Source: UMGS1908 sp964432825 (lineage in GTDB: Bacteria; Bacillota; Clostridia; Christensenellales; UBA1242). Taken from it: a DNA stretch of 49,220 nt. The stretch spans positions 1 to 49,220 of the forward strand of contig CAYSOX010000009.1 in the NCBI GenBank assembly GCA_964432825.1, read 5' to 3'. The stretch's first letter is position 1. The number at the start of each line of letters is the position of its first letter. Below are positions 25,761 to 35,083 of this stretch, piece after piece. The translations under genes and the position numbers were made by a program. The notes beneath the pieces are model-generated. The model saw only the letters and a program-made list of their open reading frames with translations, had not been told where the DNA came from and made no database searches.

Positions 25761-25994
25761 CTATTTTGTGTGGCTGTCTACAAAGTCCACTAAATCTTTA
25801 ACAGTTTTAATATCTGGAAGTTCAGAATCTGGAATACTCATTCCATAAGCGTCTTCAAGTCCCATATAAATTTCAACAAGGTCAATTGAGTCTGCGCCTA
25901 AATCTTGCAATAAATCCGCATCTAAAACCACCTTACTTTCATCAATAGAAAGTGTTTTTGCTATTATTCCTCTTACTGTTTCAAATGTAGTCAT
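25761..25994 (-). CDS. acpP: Acyl carrier protein
   Basis: 77 residues, acidic, with the DLGADSIDLVEI motif in which S36 carries the 4'-phosphopantetheine arm. It carries growing fatty-acyl chains for fatty acid and lipid synthesis. No fab genes are adjacent; it lies alone between a terminator and the protease gene. An AGGAG site precedes the ATG. The gene symbol is by sequence class; a specialised carrier role is less likely. Confidence 0.93.
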   Translation of the reverse strand: MTTFETVRGIIAKTLSIDESKVVLDADLLQDLGADSIDLVEIYMGLEDAYGMSIPDSELPDIKTVKDLVDFVDSHTK

Positions 25995-26078
25995 AATAAT
26001 CTCCTCTTTCCAATTAAAATTTAATTGTACATATATTATAAAACTAAACGGCTGTGATTGTCAACTAAAAATAAAGGT

Positions 26079-27389
26079 TTACGCTATATCCGTTTGTGTG
26101 GAAACAGTTAGTTTAACCGTCCGCGTTATATTATTTCGTAAAACTTTTAAAGTTACAACATCGCCTTGTGATAGGTTATACAAATGGCTTTCTATAGTAT
26201 TTATATGCGTGATTGGAGCAACAATAGTTTGTCCCTCAAAAGTATATGAAATAGTTGTTAAAATATCACCTGAATAAAGCCCTGAACTTGAAACTCTCAT
26301 ATATGAAGTGTAATTTGTGCGAAGTTTTCCGGTTTCGCCATCCACTTGAATGGTTGGATTTTCCCACTGGTAAGTTTTGATAAGTTGCAATCCTATTTCC
26401 GGCCTTTTTAGGGTTCCGCCATTTCGTATTATATTTTGAGCAACCGCCAAAGCCATAGAACTTGGAATAGCATAGTTTACACCTTGAACTATTTCACCAT
26501 TGTTGACCAACCCACTTGGAGTTACATTGTTAAATTTCGCATTCACAATCCCAATCAATTTGCCATTTTCATTAAATAATCCTCCACCGCTATTTCCACT
26601 ATTTGTATCAGCGGTATGATTTATATATGTTACAATACGATTTTCATCTGCCTTAGAATAAAACGCAACCTCTTCTATCGCAACAACACCCGTTGTCACT
26701 CTAAGATTGCCACCGAGCGAGTTTCCAACTGCAACACACGGCTCCCCCAGTGCGATATTATCTGAAACTTCAACATCTGCTTGCGTGCAGGCGCTATTTT
26801 TTAAAACCTTTGAGTTCGTGACTTTTAAAACAGCAATATCATACACACTGCTTCCACCAACATATTCCGCTTGTACAACCTCATCACTATCCCATGGCAA
26901 AATATAATAATAACCAAACCCATTCTTATAATTACCCGAATAATCGGTGCTATTTGCCACAACGTGATAGTTTGTTAAAATGTATGCCGAACCATTATTT
27001 TTATCCAGTTGAATAATTACACCCGTACCCATAGACTTATAGTGGTCAAAAAATTGGGCGGCTGTGGTTATGTTTGAATTGCTATCCTCACGAATAATAG
27101 CACTCACACACACCGAACTTAAAAGCCCTGATGCACCCGCGTGCGTTAAACTAGTATTTTGCGTGGTAATATCCATATTGTACACACCTCGTTCCGACTC
27201 AACATCGGTAACTCTTGTGTACATAAGCACAACCGCAACAATCAAGGTTAAGCATATCAAAAATTGCAAAGCGTCGACAACCCACTGTCTTTTAGAGCGT
27301 TTTTCAATTTTTTCTTCAACCTTTCGGCTTATAGGTTCACGGTCTATTGGAATTTTTTGATTCCTAGAACTATAACTTCCGTCGTACAA
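26079..27389 (-). CDS. Membrane-anchored HtrA-like S1C serine protease
   Basis: 436 residues. A basic cytoplasmic start and one membrane helix (about 38-60) precede the protease domain with the triad in LTNYHVV, YDIAVLKV and SGNSGGGLF. The C-terminal 100 residues are a diverged PDZ-like region. The start is a TTG at 27389 with AGGAGG 9 bp upstream. It follows the Big2-like surface protein by 13 bp, so the two are co-transcribed and may act together at the cell surface (inference). It resembles the 5226 protease in the catalytic domain but is anchored by a helix rather than a lipid. Confidence 0.88.
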   Translation of the reverse strand: MYDGSYSSRNQKIPIDREPISRKVEEKIEKRSKRQWVVDALQFLICLTLIVAVVLMYTRVTDVESERGVYNMDITTQNTSLTHAGASGLLSSVCVSAIIREDSNSNITTAAQFFDHYKSMGTGVIIQLDKNNGSAYILTNYHVVANSTDYSGNYKNGFGYYYILPWDSDEVVQAEYVGGSSVYDIAVLKVTNSKVLKNSACTQADVEVSDNIALGEPCVAVGNSLGGNLRVTTGVVAIEEVAFYSKADENRIVTYINHTADTNSGNSGGGLFNENGKLIGIVNAKFNNVTPSGLVNNGEIVQGVNYAIPSSMALAVAQNIIRNGGTLKRPEIGLQLIKTYQWENPTIQVDGETGKLRTNYTSYMRVSSSGLYSGDILTTISYTFEGQTIVAPITHINTIESHLYNLSQGDVVTLKVLRNNITRTVKLTVSTQTDIA

Positions 27390-27402
27390 ACCTTTTACCT
27401 CC

Positions 27403-28977
27403 TTATCTCACTTCATAGTTATTACGATTTTTGATAACCTTGTATAGCATAAAACCTAGATAAACAACAAACATTCCCGCTGTTATATATAGTAGTATAG
27501 CAACAACATCAACATCCTTTTTTGTTTTTTCAACTGAAACTGAAAAATTACTATTATGAATACCATCTTCTAGGTCGGTATAAGTATTGATTCGGTCGTC
27601 ATAAACTATTATTTCAATATTTGCACTACCTTCTGAAATTGCCTCAATTGTAACTTTTTGGGTTACATAGTCAATATTTTTTATTCTAACAACCGTTTCA
27701 TCGCTAGACTTAAATTTTGGCAAAAAGCCCGCAAAGTCAAATACTTCGTGAATTTTATAAGAAAGTTCTGCTGTTTCCCCAACCTTCAATTCTATTGAAT
27801 TTTGAGTAAACCACACCCCCGTTCCGTAATCACCCGGAGTAAATCTTATAACACTCGCAACTGCGGGATAATATCCGTCGTTTTTACCAAAACAAAAACT
27901 TAAAATATATTCGCCCGAAGTCATTTTAAAACTTCGTCGCTCGTCGTCTTTTAATTCTTCGGAATTTGTGCCATAAAAATATGTCCTATCCTCACCTGAA
28001 TGCTTAACTTTTACAACAAAATAATTGCTTGTAGCATAATCTTCGGTTAATAAATTCTTTTCACCAAGCCAAGCACATTTAAAAACATCTTGAACAGTTG
28101 GCAAATTGAAATATTCCCCAATAAACAAAGATTCTCTTGCCATTCCCTCAACCTTTTCAGTATCCACAATAGCAAAAGCAAAAGGTTGATGGTCAACAGC
28201 CACAATATTTGAAGTTGGCAAATACCCCTCTAACAACTCTACCGAATAAAAGTATACAAAACTTGGAGTATATGTTCCTGCACTTTGCGAAATATATAAA
28301 CTATCCAGTGTGGAAAGGTCATAAGTCCCGTTTTCAACATTGGCAATCACACTTTCAAGTCCTGTCGCTTTTGAAAGCGGAAAACTTATTTGAACCCAGC
28401 CATAAGGAAGATATTCAAAAGACGAATCAAAATTGTTGTTATTCTCGCGTATTCCACCCGAAAGTACCGATTTGTCATAATCTTCAACCATGGAGCGAAT
28501 ACCTTGCGAGGTTAAATTGAATACTATTTTTTTTGTTTGGTCGGCAGATGCAGTAAACCCAACTTCAAGTTCATAACACGCACCTGCTTGGTTAATGTTT
28601 GAATCAAAGTACATCCAAATTTTAACACCTAAGTTTGAAATTTCTGTTTGCGACACGCCATTCATCCCGCTAAATAAACTACCAAGCTTTGTGCTTTGCG
28701 GAAACATTGTTTTATCACTCTCATTTTTTTGAGGTTTAAAACTTGTTCCTTCCATTCTAGCACCGGTATACTCACCAGACACCTTTTTAAGCGGAGTAAA
28801 CTGAATAGTGTTGGATGTTTGAGTGTATTGATTTGACACAAAAAAAACATTTGACGAGTTAGAAACCTCATCCGCATCAGCACAACAAAAGTAAGGCGAT
28901 ACACCTATTGTTATACCGCTTAGCACCATTATTAGTGCAAAAATTACTAAAAAAGCCTCACGAAAAATCTTCTTCAT
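27403..28977 (-). CDS. Surface protein with signal peptide, Big2-like domain and C-terminal anchor helix
   Basis: 524 residues. N-terminal signal peptide (about 1-33), then a beta-rich ectodomain. Around 395-470 a bacterial Ig-like (Big2) domain can be read (SIELKVGETAELSYKI, SEGSANIEIIVYD). A membrane helix at about 487-510 with a short basic tail anchors the C-terminus in the membrane; there is no LPXTG motif. The AGAGG site and ATG at 28977 follow ung by 12 bp. Function unknown; the neighbour protease suggests an envelope quality-control or processing partner. Confidence 0.75.
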   Translation of the reverse strand: MKKIFREAFLVIFALIMVLSGITIGVSPYFCCADADEVSNSSNVFFVSNQYTQTSNTIQFTPLKKVSGEYTGARMEGTSFKPQKNESDKTMFPQSTKLGSLFSGMNGVSQTEISNLGVKIWMYFDSNINQAGACYELEVGFTASADQTKKIVFNLTSQGIRSMVEDYDKSVLSGGIRENNNNFDSSFEYLPYGWVQISFPLSKATGLESVIANVENGTYDLSTLDSLYISQSAGTYTPSFVYFYSVELLEGYLPTSNIVAVDHQPFAFAIVDTEKVEGMARESLFIGEYFNLPTVQDVFKCAWLGEKNLLTEDYATSNYFVVKVKHSGEDRTYFYGTNSEELKDDERRSFKMTSGEYILSFCFGKNDGYYPAVASVIRFTPGDYGTGVWFTQNSIELKVGETAELSYKIHEVFDFAGFLPKFKSSDETVVRIKNIDYVTQKVTIEAISEGSANIEIIVYDDRINTYTDLEDGIHNSNFSVSVEKTKKDVDVVAILLYITAGMFVVYLGFMLYKVIKNRNNYEVR

Positions 28978-28989
28978 AAACCTCTCATT

Positions 28990-29679
28990 CTACAAAAATG
29001 TATGCGCTATATTTTCTATTTGCCATTTAATTGGCGTTTCTCCCGCACTTTCCAAAATTGCATTTGTTTTAGAAAAATGCTTACAACCAAAAAATCCACC
29101 ATATGCCGAAAGTGGGCTTGGGTGTGTCGCATAAAGAATATCGTGCTTAGTTGTATCTATTAAAGGCGCTTTCAATTTGGCATTATTGCCCCATAGCAAG
29201 AAAACAACCTTATTTCCCTTTTTATTTAAAGCACAAATAACCGAATCGGTAAATTTTTCCCAACCCAAATTACGATGTGAATTAGGCTCGCCCTCACGAA
29301 CGGTTAGGACGGTGTTTAATAACAACACTCCCTGTCTTGCCCATGGAACCAAATATCCATTATCGGGTATAAACCCACCAATATCATCCGCAATTTCTTT
29401 AAAAATATTAACAAGGCTTGGCGGTGTTGGAATACCCGGCATCACCGAAAATGCAAGCCCGTGAGCCTGTCCCTCTCCATGATAGGGGTCTTGCCCAATA
29501 ATTACAACTTTTACATCTTTAAAAGGCGTTAACTTAAACGCTGAAAATATCTTGTTTTCAGGAGGATAAACCTTATGTGTACCATACTCGTGGTCAACTT
29601 TATCCAAAATTTCTTTAAAATAATCGCTTTCTATCTCGCTTTTTAAAACTTTATCCCAATCATTATGAAAAAACTCCAT
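28990..29679 (-). CDS. ung: Uracil-DNA glycosylase, family 1
   Basis: 229 residues, normal length. The catalytic loop GQDPYHGEGQAHGLAFSV has the general base D64, and the C-terminal HPSPLSA supplies the conserved histidine. It removes uracil from DNA to start base-excision repair. AAGGAG precedes the ATG. It is the first gene of a unit with the surface protein and protease. Confidence 0.97.
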   Translation of the reverse strand: MEFFHNDWDKVLKSEIESDYFKEILDKVDHEYGTHKVYPPENKIFSAFKLTPFKDVKVVIIGQDPYHGEGQAHGLAFSVMPGIPTPPSLVNIFKEIADDIGGFIPDNGYLVPWARQGVLLLNTVLTVREGEPNSHRNLGWEKFTDSVICALNKKGNKVVFLLWGNNAKLKAPLIDTTKHDILYATHPSPLSAYGGFFGCKHFSKTNAILESAGETPIKWQIENIAHTFL

Positions 29680-29867
29680 CTATCTTCTCCTTGATTTTTT
29701 AGTTCAACAATTAACTTGTTAAAAATATTTTGCCTTTTCCCCCAATAAACGAGATTTGACCTCCAATTTTAGTTTATAAATTTTGAAAAATTCTTTTATC
29801 CCAATTTTTTAATATAACACTTATTAAAAACTACTAGAATTAAAATTTTACAATATACTTATTTCAA

Positions 29868-30254
29868 CTAAATTCTGCCACCGCTCTCTTCTTCAAAAAC
29901 GGCATAAAGAATGGTATCATACCTCAATTTTTGTGAAGGGTCAAAAGGGTCTTTTCCTTCCTCGTCATAAAACCAACCCAAAAACTTTGTGTCGTAACCC
30001 GACATATTTAAGTCGGTCGAACTTACAAGTTTTCCCTCACTGTCATTGACTATTGCTTTAGAAGATTGAGCACTATTTGGTAACAACAAACTTGACCCTA
30101 CAGCCATTGTTATAGGAACGGGTCTTGAACCGATATATAAAGTTACATTTATTTTGTAATCTTTTGAATATTGAACCAATTGATACAATCCATAAGCAAT
30201 TACAACTGCAGATATAACACAAGCAAAACAAATTGAAAGAATTCGTTTTTTCAT
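29868..30254 (-). CDS. Short membrane-anchored protein ending in an InlB-type repeat
   Basis: 128 residues. One N-terminal membrane helix (about 5-27), then an extracytoplasmic part that ends with FLGWFYDEEG...LYAVFEE, a Listeria-Bacteroides/InlB B-repeat of the Flg_new family. Only one such repeat is present, so it is much shorter than typical surface proteins of this class. A GGTGGG site precedes the ATG. The tandem structured repeats start about 90 bp upstream of its start. Confidence 0.75.
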   Translation of the reverse strand: MKKRILSICFACVISAVVIAYGLYQLVQYSKDYKINVTLYIGSRPVPITMAVGSSLLLPNSAQSSKAIVNDSEGKLVSSTDLNMSGYDTKFLGWFYDEEGKDPFDPSQKLRYDTILYAVFEEESGGRI

Positions 30255-30345
30255 AAACTTATCCCACCTTAATTTAATTTATTAAAATTATTATACTCTT
30301 TTTTAATAATTTTTCAAACTAATTTTCAAATATATTTATACTTTA

Positions 30346-30496
30346 TTTATATTATCGGAGGCGGGAAGAATGCGACACCGCAAGGTGGCATATTCTTAGA
30401 GCCGGTGTTAATACACACTAGGAAGGCAAAATTTTAATTTTGCAGGTGCGTTTTAGCACCAAATTTTGAGCAAAGCGAAAAATTTACTTCCCATAG
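30346..30496. repeat. Structured intergenic repeat, tandem copy B
   Basis: 151 bp. The first module is a long hairpin with AAGAAT (30366-30371) pairing with ATTCTT (30392-30397) and CACC-GCAA-GGTG at the tip; the outer stem ATCGG (30354-30358) pairs with CCGGT (30402-30406). The second module is almost identical to copies A and C. It differs from copy C mainly in the hairpin arms, which change on both sides. Confidence 0.88.
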
Positions 30497-30643
30497 TTTA
30501 TATTATCGGAGGGCGTCGGAAAGCGGGGCGTAGCCACATTTTCCAGTGCCCGATGTTAATACATACTAGGAAGGCAAAATTTTAATTTTGCAGGTGCGTT
30601 TTAGCACCAAATTTTGAGCAAAGCGAAAATTTACTTCCTATAG
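30497..30643. repeat. Structured intergenic repeat, tandem copy C
   Basis: 147 bp, nearly identical to copy A. The first module has ATCGG (30505-30509) / CCGAT (30550-30554), then GGAAA (30518-30522) / TTTCC (30540-30544) and a small GGC-GTA-GCC tip. The second module runs from CTAGGAAG to CTTCCTATAG. Confidence 0.88.
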
Positions 30644-30720
30644 TTTATATTATCGGAGGGCGTCGGAAAGCAGCCAAAAGAGATAACCCCCGCAACTGAT
30701 GGTTTTACATACTGAAACAC
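30644..30720. repeat. Structured intergenic repeat, truncated copy D
   Basis: Keeps TTTATATTATCGGAGGGCG and the shared segment GATGGTTTTACATACTG but diverges in the hairpin tip and lacks a recognisable second module. Confidence 0.7.
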
Positions 30721-31027
30721 CCAAATTCCATCGGTGAAGATTTTAACTCGCAACTAAAGTTTAATTTATTAAACTATTACAACTCCGTTTTTATTGTTTG
30801 AATATGTCGTTGTCCATCCTTCAAGATGCAATTTATAAAATTTAAAACAGCCTTCGCTATATGGAAACATTTATTTCAATATTATTTTTTTAGTTTTTAC
30901 CGCAGAGAAATTAAAAATCAATATAAATTAATTTTAAGCAACCCGCCAAACCTAAGTATATAACCTTTTGTTTTTAGTAATTTTTACCAAACTTAGTTAA
31001 AGTTTGATTTTATTTTATTAAAATGTT
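30721..31027. other. Intergenic region after the tandem repeats
   Basis: AT-rich and without a supported gene or terminator. It leads to the promoter of the gene at 31064. Confidence 0.5.
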
Positions 31028-31056
31028 TTGATTTTATTTTATTATTCGTGTATAAT
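31028..31056 (+). promoter_or_regulatory. Promoter directly abutting a GTG start
   Basis: TTGATT (31028-31033), 17-bp spacer, TATAAT (31051-31056). The start codon is 7 bp after the -10 box, so the transcript would be essentially leaderless. Confidence 0.7.
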
Positions 31057-31063
31057 ATTAAGA

Positions 31064-31987
31064 GTGAAAAGAGATTTAAAATTTTATTGGCAATATAGAT
31101 TGATAATGGTGGTATTTTTTGGATGTATACTGCTAACTTGTTTTATGCCTATGATATCCATAGATACTTACACTGAATACAATTTCTATAACACTTCATA
31201 TGCCGAAGATTATCAATCAAGTTATAAGCCTCTTGCAACAAAAATCACCCCCATTCAATTGATGCAAAATGTTTGGATGGACGACACTGAGTTTGAAATA
31301 ATTAAAATTCAATACTCAAAATATCTTGAATGGTGCGACGCCAATTATTCTAGCGGACTTTGGACCAAAGAGGAATACGACTTAAATTTAGCCCAAGGCG
31401 AACAGACCAACGCGTATTATATATCAACCATTTATCAAGGCACTGCCGATTATGCAAGAATTCAAGACAAGGTTAAACTAATATCCATAATCACCATAGT
31501 TATTTATGGAATTACATTGATTTTGTTCTTATTTAACCTTATAAATTTATTCTTAAATGAAAGATTTATTTACATAATAAATGCACAATCATGGATTTAC
31601 GCAACCATAACTTTAGCGTTTTTTATTTACATATTTGCAACCAGCGTAACAAACACGACCGAACTTAACAACAACGATGTAAAACAATACGATATCACCG
31701 GATTTTCGGTAACACCACTTTTTATTGTTATGTTGGTACTTGAAATTTTGTATTCGGTATTTTCAGTTATTATCAGCAATCGCTTTACAAAACTTTATAT
31801 GAAGGTTTATGAAGTTCCCGAATATGTAAGCACTCGAATTCAAAACATTCCAAAAAGGAAACGCCCAACTTATATTCCTCAAGAAATATTAGAAAATTCG
31901 GCAAAGCAAAATAAAAATCCTAACAAACATAAACATTCAAAAAAGAAAAAGAAGAAAAAGAGTAAGAAAAATGGAAAAAAACGATAA
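31064..31987 (+). CDS. Four-TM membrane protein with Lys-rich tail, unknown function
   Basis: 307 residues from the GTG at 31064, chosen because the longer frame begins at the -35 box and no ribosome site precedes any internal ATG. One membrane helix (about 14-32), an extracytoplasmic loop of about 100 residues, then helices near 143-165, 178-196 and 218-245. The C-terminal 40 residues are almost entirely Lys/Asn/His and probably bind nucleic acid or acidic lipid. It overlaps the methyltransferase gene by 17 bp. No family recognised. Confidence 0.65.
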   Translation: MKRDLKFYWQYRLIMVVFFGCILLTCFMPMISIDTYTEYNFYNTSYAEDYQSSYKPLATKITPIQLMQNVWMDDTEFEIIKIQYSKYLEWCDANYSSGLWTKEEYDLNLAQGEQTNAYYISTIYQGTADYARIQDKVKLISIITIVIYGITLILFLFNLINLFLNERFIYIINAQSWIYATITLAFFIYIFATSVTNTTELNNNDVKQYDITGFSVTPLFIVMLVLEILYSVFSVIISNRFTKLYMKVYEVPEYVSTRIQNIPKRKRPTYIPQEILENSAKQNKNPNKHKHSKKKKKKKSKKNGKKR

Positions 31988-33305
31988 TTTTATTGGCAAA
32001 ATTACCGACATTAACGATGACGGCGACGGAGTTTTAAAACAAAATGGCGAGGTTGTTTTTGTGCCAAACACCTGGATTGACGAAGAAGTTGAAGGTGTAA
32101 TAATAAACGCCAAAAGCAAATTTGCCATAGGCAAAGCAACAAAAATTTTATCCCCCTCTGAAAAAAGAGTTGACCCGCCTTGTAAATTTAGTACAATGTG
32201 TGGAGGTTGCACCCTTCAACATATTTTATATGAAGAACAACTTTTATATAAGAAAAATAAATTAATTAACATTTTTAAAAAGTTTTGCGGTGTTGAAGCG
32301 AATGTCTTTGACCCGATTTTTGCAAGCCCATTTAGATATCGAAATAAAACAGCGCTCCCTTTTGACCCCAAAACCCAAAAAGTGGGAATGTTTCGAACCA
32401 ACTCTCATTCCGTTTTACCAATTGACGACTGCATAATAACAAAAGTTTGGGTTAAGCCACTAATTGAATGCATAAACAATTTTGTTTCAAAAACCAAAGT
32501 TCCAATTTTTGACGAAAGCACAAAAAAGGGGCTTTTAAAACATCTTGTGGCGCGTGAAATTAACGAAAATATTTTAATCACACTCGTTATAAATGGCGAA
32601 GTTTTACCAAGTGCAAATACACTAATAGAGGATTTGACAAAACTTTTTGGAAACAACTTTGGCTTAAACATAAATGTAAATAAACTTATGAACAATGTGA
32701 TTTTAACAGATAAATTTATCCATTTATACGGCATTCAAACACTAGAATCTACCCTTTTTGACATTTCTTACCCTATAACTAACGGTAGTTTTATGCAAGT
32801 TAATGACGATGTTGCAAAATTGATATACACTAAAGTTTTAGCCGAAATTTCTCCAAACGAAGAAGTTGTTAACGCATATAGCGGAGCCGGACTATTATCC
32901 GCATTGATTTCAAAAAAAGCAAAAACCGTTTATGGAATAGAAATAATCAAAGAAGCAACCGAAAGTGCAAATCTTTTAGCAAAAAACAATAATATTCATA
33001 ATATGATAAATATTTGTGGCGACTGCACTAAAGAACTTCCAAAACTAGTTAAAAGCCTCACCAGTTTTACAATGATTGTTGACCCACCACGAAAAGGCAT
33101 TTCAACCGAGGTAGTAACAGCAATAAAAAACTCCTCCCCAAACAAGATAATTTATATTTCTTGTAATCCTATAACTCTTGCTCGTGATTGCAAACTGCTT
33201 TTAGAAAACTCCGATTATAATATAGATTCTCTTACCCCATTTGATATGTTTCCCGAAACTGCCCACATAGAAACACTTTGCATTTTAACAAAACACAAAA
33301 AATAA
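31971..33305 (+). CDS. 23S rRNA (uracil-5)-methyltransferase, RlmD/RlmCD family
   Basis: 444 residues. An N-terminal TRAM domain (about 1-60), the 4Fe-4S ligands C71, C77, C80 and C154, and a Rossmann methyltransferase domain with AYSGAGLLS (SAM binding), DPPRKG and the catalytic-cysteine motif ISCNP near residue 395. It methylates specific uridines of 23S rRNA; which positions cannot be told from sequence alone. It overlaps the upstream membrane protein gene, so coupling is likely. Confidence 0.93.
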   Translation: MEKNDNFIGKITDINDDGDGVLKQNGEVVFVPNTWIDEEVEGVIINAKSKFAIGKATKILSPSEKRVDPPCKFSTMCGGCTLQHILYEEQLLYKKNKLINIFKKFCGVEANVFDPIFASPFRYRNKTALPFDPKTQKVGMFRTNSHSVLPIDDCIITKVWVKPLIECINNFVSKTKVPIFDESTKKGLLKHLVAREINENILITLVINGEVLPSANTLIEDLTKLFGNNFGLNINVNKLMNNVILTDKFIHLYGIQTLESTLFDISYPITNGSFMQVNDDVAKLIYTKVLAEISPNEEVVNAYSGAGLLSALISKKAKTVYGIEIIKEATESANLLAKNNNIHNMINICGDCTKELPKLVKSLTSFTMIVDPPRKGISTEVVTAIKNSSPNKIIYISCNPITLARDCKLLLENSDYNIDSLTPFDMFPETAHIETLCILTKHKK

Positions 33306-33324
33306 ACTAAATTTAAAATTTTAA

Positions 33325-33408
33325 TAAAAAATATGGAGCCCCTAGTGATTCGATTTTAAAAAGTAAAATACTTTTATACCACTCACCAAACGGTTTCCAT
33401 ATTTTTAT
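33325..33408. terminator. Terminator region between convergent genes
   Basis: An outer stem AAAATATGGA / TCCATATTTT encloses AAAAGTA/TACTTTT, with T-rich sequence at the right end. It lies between the methyltransferase gene and fhs, which converge. Confidence 0.6.
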
Positions 33409-33430
33409 TTTCCAAAATTATTTTATTAAT

Positions 33431-35071
33431 TTAAAAAAGTCCTGAAATTATTCCTGCGTCGTCTATTGTCATATTTTCCGATGCAGGAGTTTTCCCAAGC
33501 CCGGGCATCAAAAGCATTTCACCGCAAACAACAACCAAAAATCCTGCCCCTGAGCGAATTTCAATATCCTTAATCTCTACATCAAACCCTTCTGGTTTAC
33601 CCATAAGTTTTTTATCGGCACTTAAACTACTTTGAGTTTTTGCCATAATTACAGGAAGCCCAGAAAAGCCAAAAGCGTCTATGGTTTCAATTGCTTTTTT
33701 TGCCTTTGAAGTGATGGTTATACTCTTTCCGCCGTAAACTTTTTGAACAATGTTTAATATTTTTTCTTCAACACTTGAGTTATAGTCGTAGGCAAATCCA
33801 ATGTTTTTATGAGGTTCGTTACATACCTTTTTCACTGCTTCTGCAAGTTCTAATGCACCCTCGCCACCTTTTAAAAATCCTTCATTTAAAACGACTTCGC
33901 TCCCCACCAAAAGGTCTTTCACAAGAGCAATTTCAGCATCGGTGTCGGTCGCGAATTTATTAAGAGTAACCACAACTTTTGCATTAAACACATTTTTTAA
34001 AACATCAATATGATGCGTCAAATTTCCAATACCTTTACGAATTGCATCAAGATTTTCATTTGCCAAATTCTCATTTGCTTCACCACCGTGAAGTTTAATT
34101 GCTCGAATGGTTGCGACTAAAACAACACAATCAGGCTCAATCCCCGCCTCACGACATTTAAAATCTATAAATTTTTCAGCACCCAAATCAGCACCAAAAC
34201 CCGCCTCAGTTATAGTATAATCGGCATGCGACATCGAAAATTTGGTCGCAACAATCGAATTACACCCATGGGCAATATTTGCAAAAGGTCCACAATGCAC
34301 AATCGCTGGAGTTCCCTCAAGCGTTTGCACAAGATTTGGATTAAGCACATCCTTTAGTAGTATAGCCATCGCATTTTCGGCTTTTAAATCTTTTGCAAAT
34401 ATTGGCTTACCCTCAGTATTTAAGGCGACCATTATATTTCCGAGCCGTCTTTTTAAATCCGCCAAATTTTCCGACATACACATTATAGCCATTATTTCAC
34501 TTGCGGCAGTAATTATAAATCGTTCGTGACGAGGATATCCTGTTTCGCACTCGACCTCACGAAGGGCACGCTCGTTTACATCCATACATCTTCTGAAAAA
34601 TATCTGCGAGGAATCAATATTTAACTTGTTACCTTGGAATATATGATTGTCAATCAAACTACAAAGCAAATTGTTTGCACTGGTTATCGCATGAAAATCG
34701 CCCGTAAAGTGCAAATTAATATCTTCCATTGGAATGATTTGACTGTATCCACCACCAGTTGCACCACCTTTCACCCCAAAGACGGGGCCAAGAGAAGGCT
34801 CTCTAAGTGCCAAGCAGACACTTTCACCCAAGCGGTTCAGCGCATCCGCAAGCCCTATACTTACCGTTGTTTTGCCATTTCCCGCCCTAGTCGGGTTGAT
34901 TGCCGTAACCAAAACCAACTTTCCCTTAGGGTTTTCTATATTACCAACTCGGATTTTTGCCTTATACCTACCATAATAGTCAAGATCATCAACACATACA
35001 CCAATTTTTTTTGCGACCTCTTCGATTTTTAAAGGGGTCACCGCTCTTGCAATTTCAATATCACTCAACAT
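33431..35071 (-). CDS. fhs: Formate-tetrahydrofolate ligase
   Basis: 546 residues, near the usual 556. The N-terminal P-loop is TAINPTRAGNGKTT, where most family members have NPTPAGEGKTT, so Pro and Glu are replaced by Arg and Asn; the Gly-Lys-Thr core is kept. Later segments (KGGATGGGYSQIIPMEDINLH, split here for length, and FADLG-type strands) are typical. It makes 10-formyl-THF from formate and ATP for purine and one-carbon metabolism. AGGAGG precedes the ATG. No other folate gene is adjacent. Confidence 0.95.
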   Translation of the reverse strand: MLSDIEIARAVTPLKIEEVAKKIGVCVDDLDYYGRYKAKIRVGNIENPKGKLVLVTAINPTRAGNGKTTVSIGLADALNRLGESVCLALREPSLGPVFGVKGGATGGGYSQIIPMEDINLHFTGDFHAITSANNLLCSLIDNHIFQGNKLNIDSSQIFFRRCMDVNERALREVECETGYPRHERFIITAASEIMAIMCMSENLADLKRRLGNIMVALNTEGKPIFAKDLKAENAMAILLKDVLNPNLVQTLEGTPAIVHCGPFANIAHGCNSIVATKFSMSHADYTITEAGFGADLGAEKFIDFKCREAGIEPDCVVLVATIRAIKLHGGEANENLANENLDAIRKGIGNLTHHIDVLKNVFNAKVVVTLNKFATDTDAEIALVKDLLVGSEVVLNEGFLKGGEGALELAEAVKKVCNEPHKNIGFAYDYNSSVEEKILNIVQKVYGGKSITITSKAKKAIETIDAFGFSGLPVIMAKTQSSLSADKKLMGKPEGFDVEIKDIEIRSGAGFLVVVCGEMLLMPGLGKTPASENMTIDDAGIISGLF

Positions 35072-35083
35072 TTTACTTCCTCC

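Noticed and set aside
30346..30720. CRISPR array
   Set aside because: The repeats are about 150 bp long, have no unique spacers between them, and no cas genes are present.
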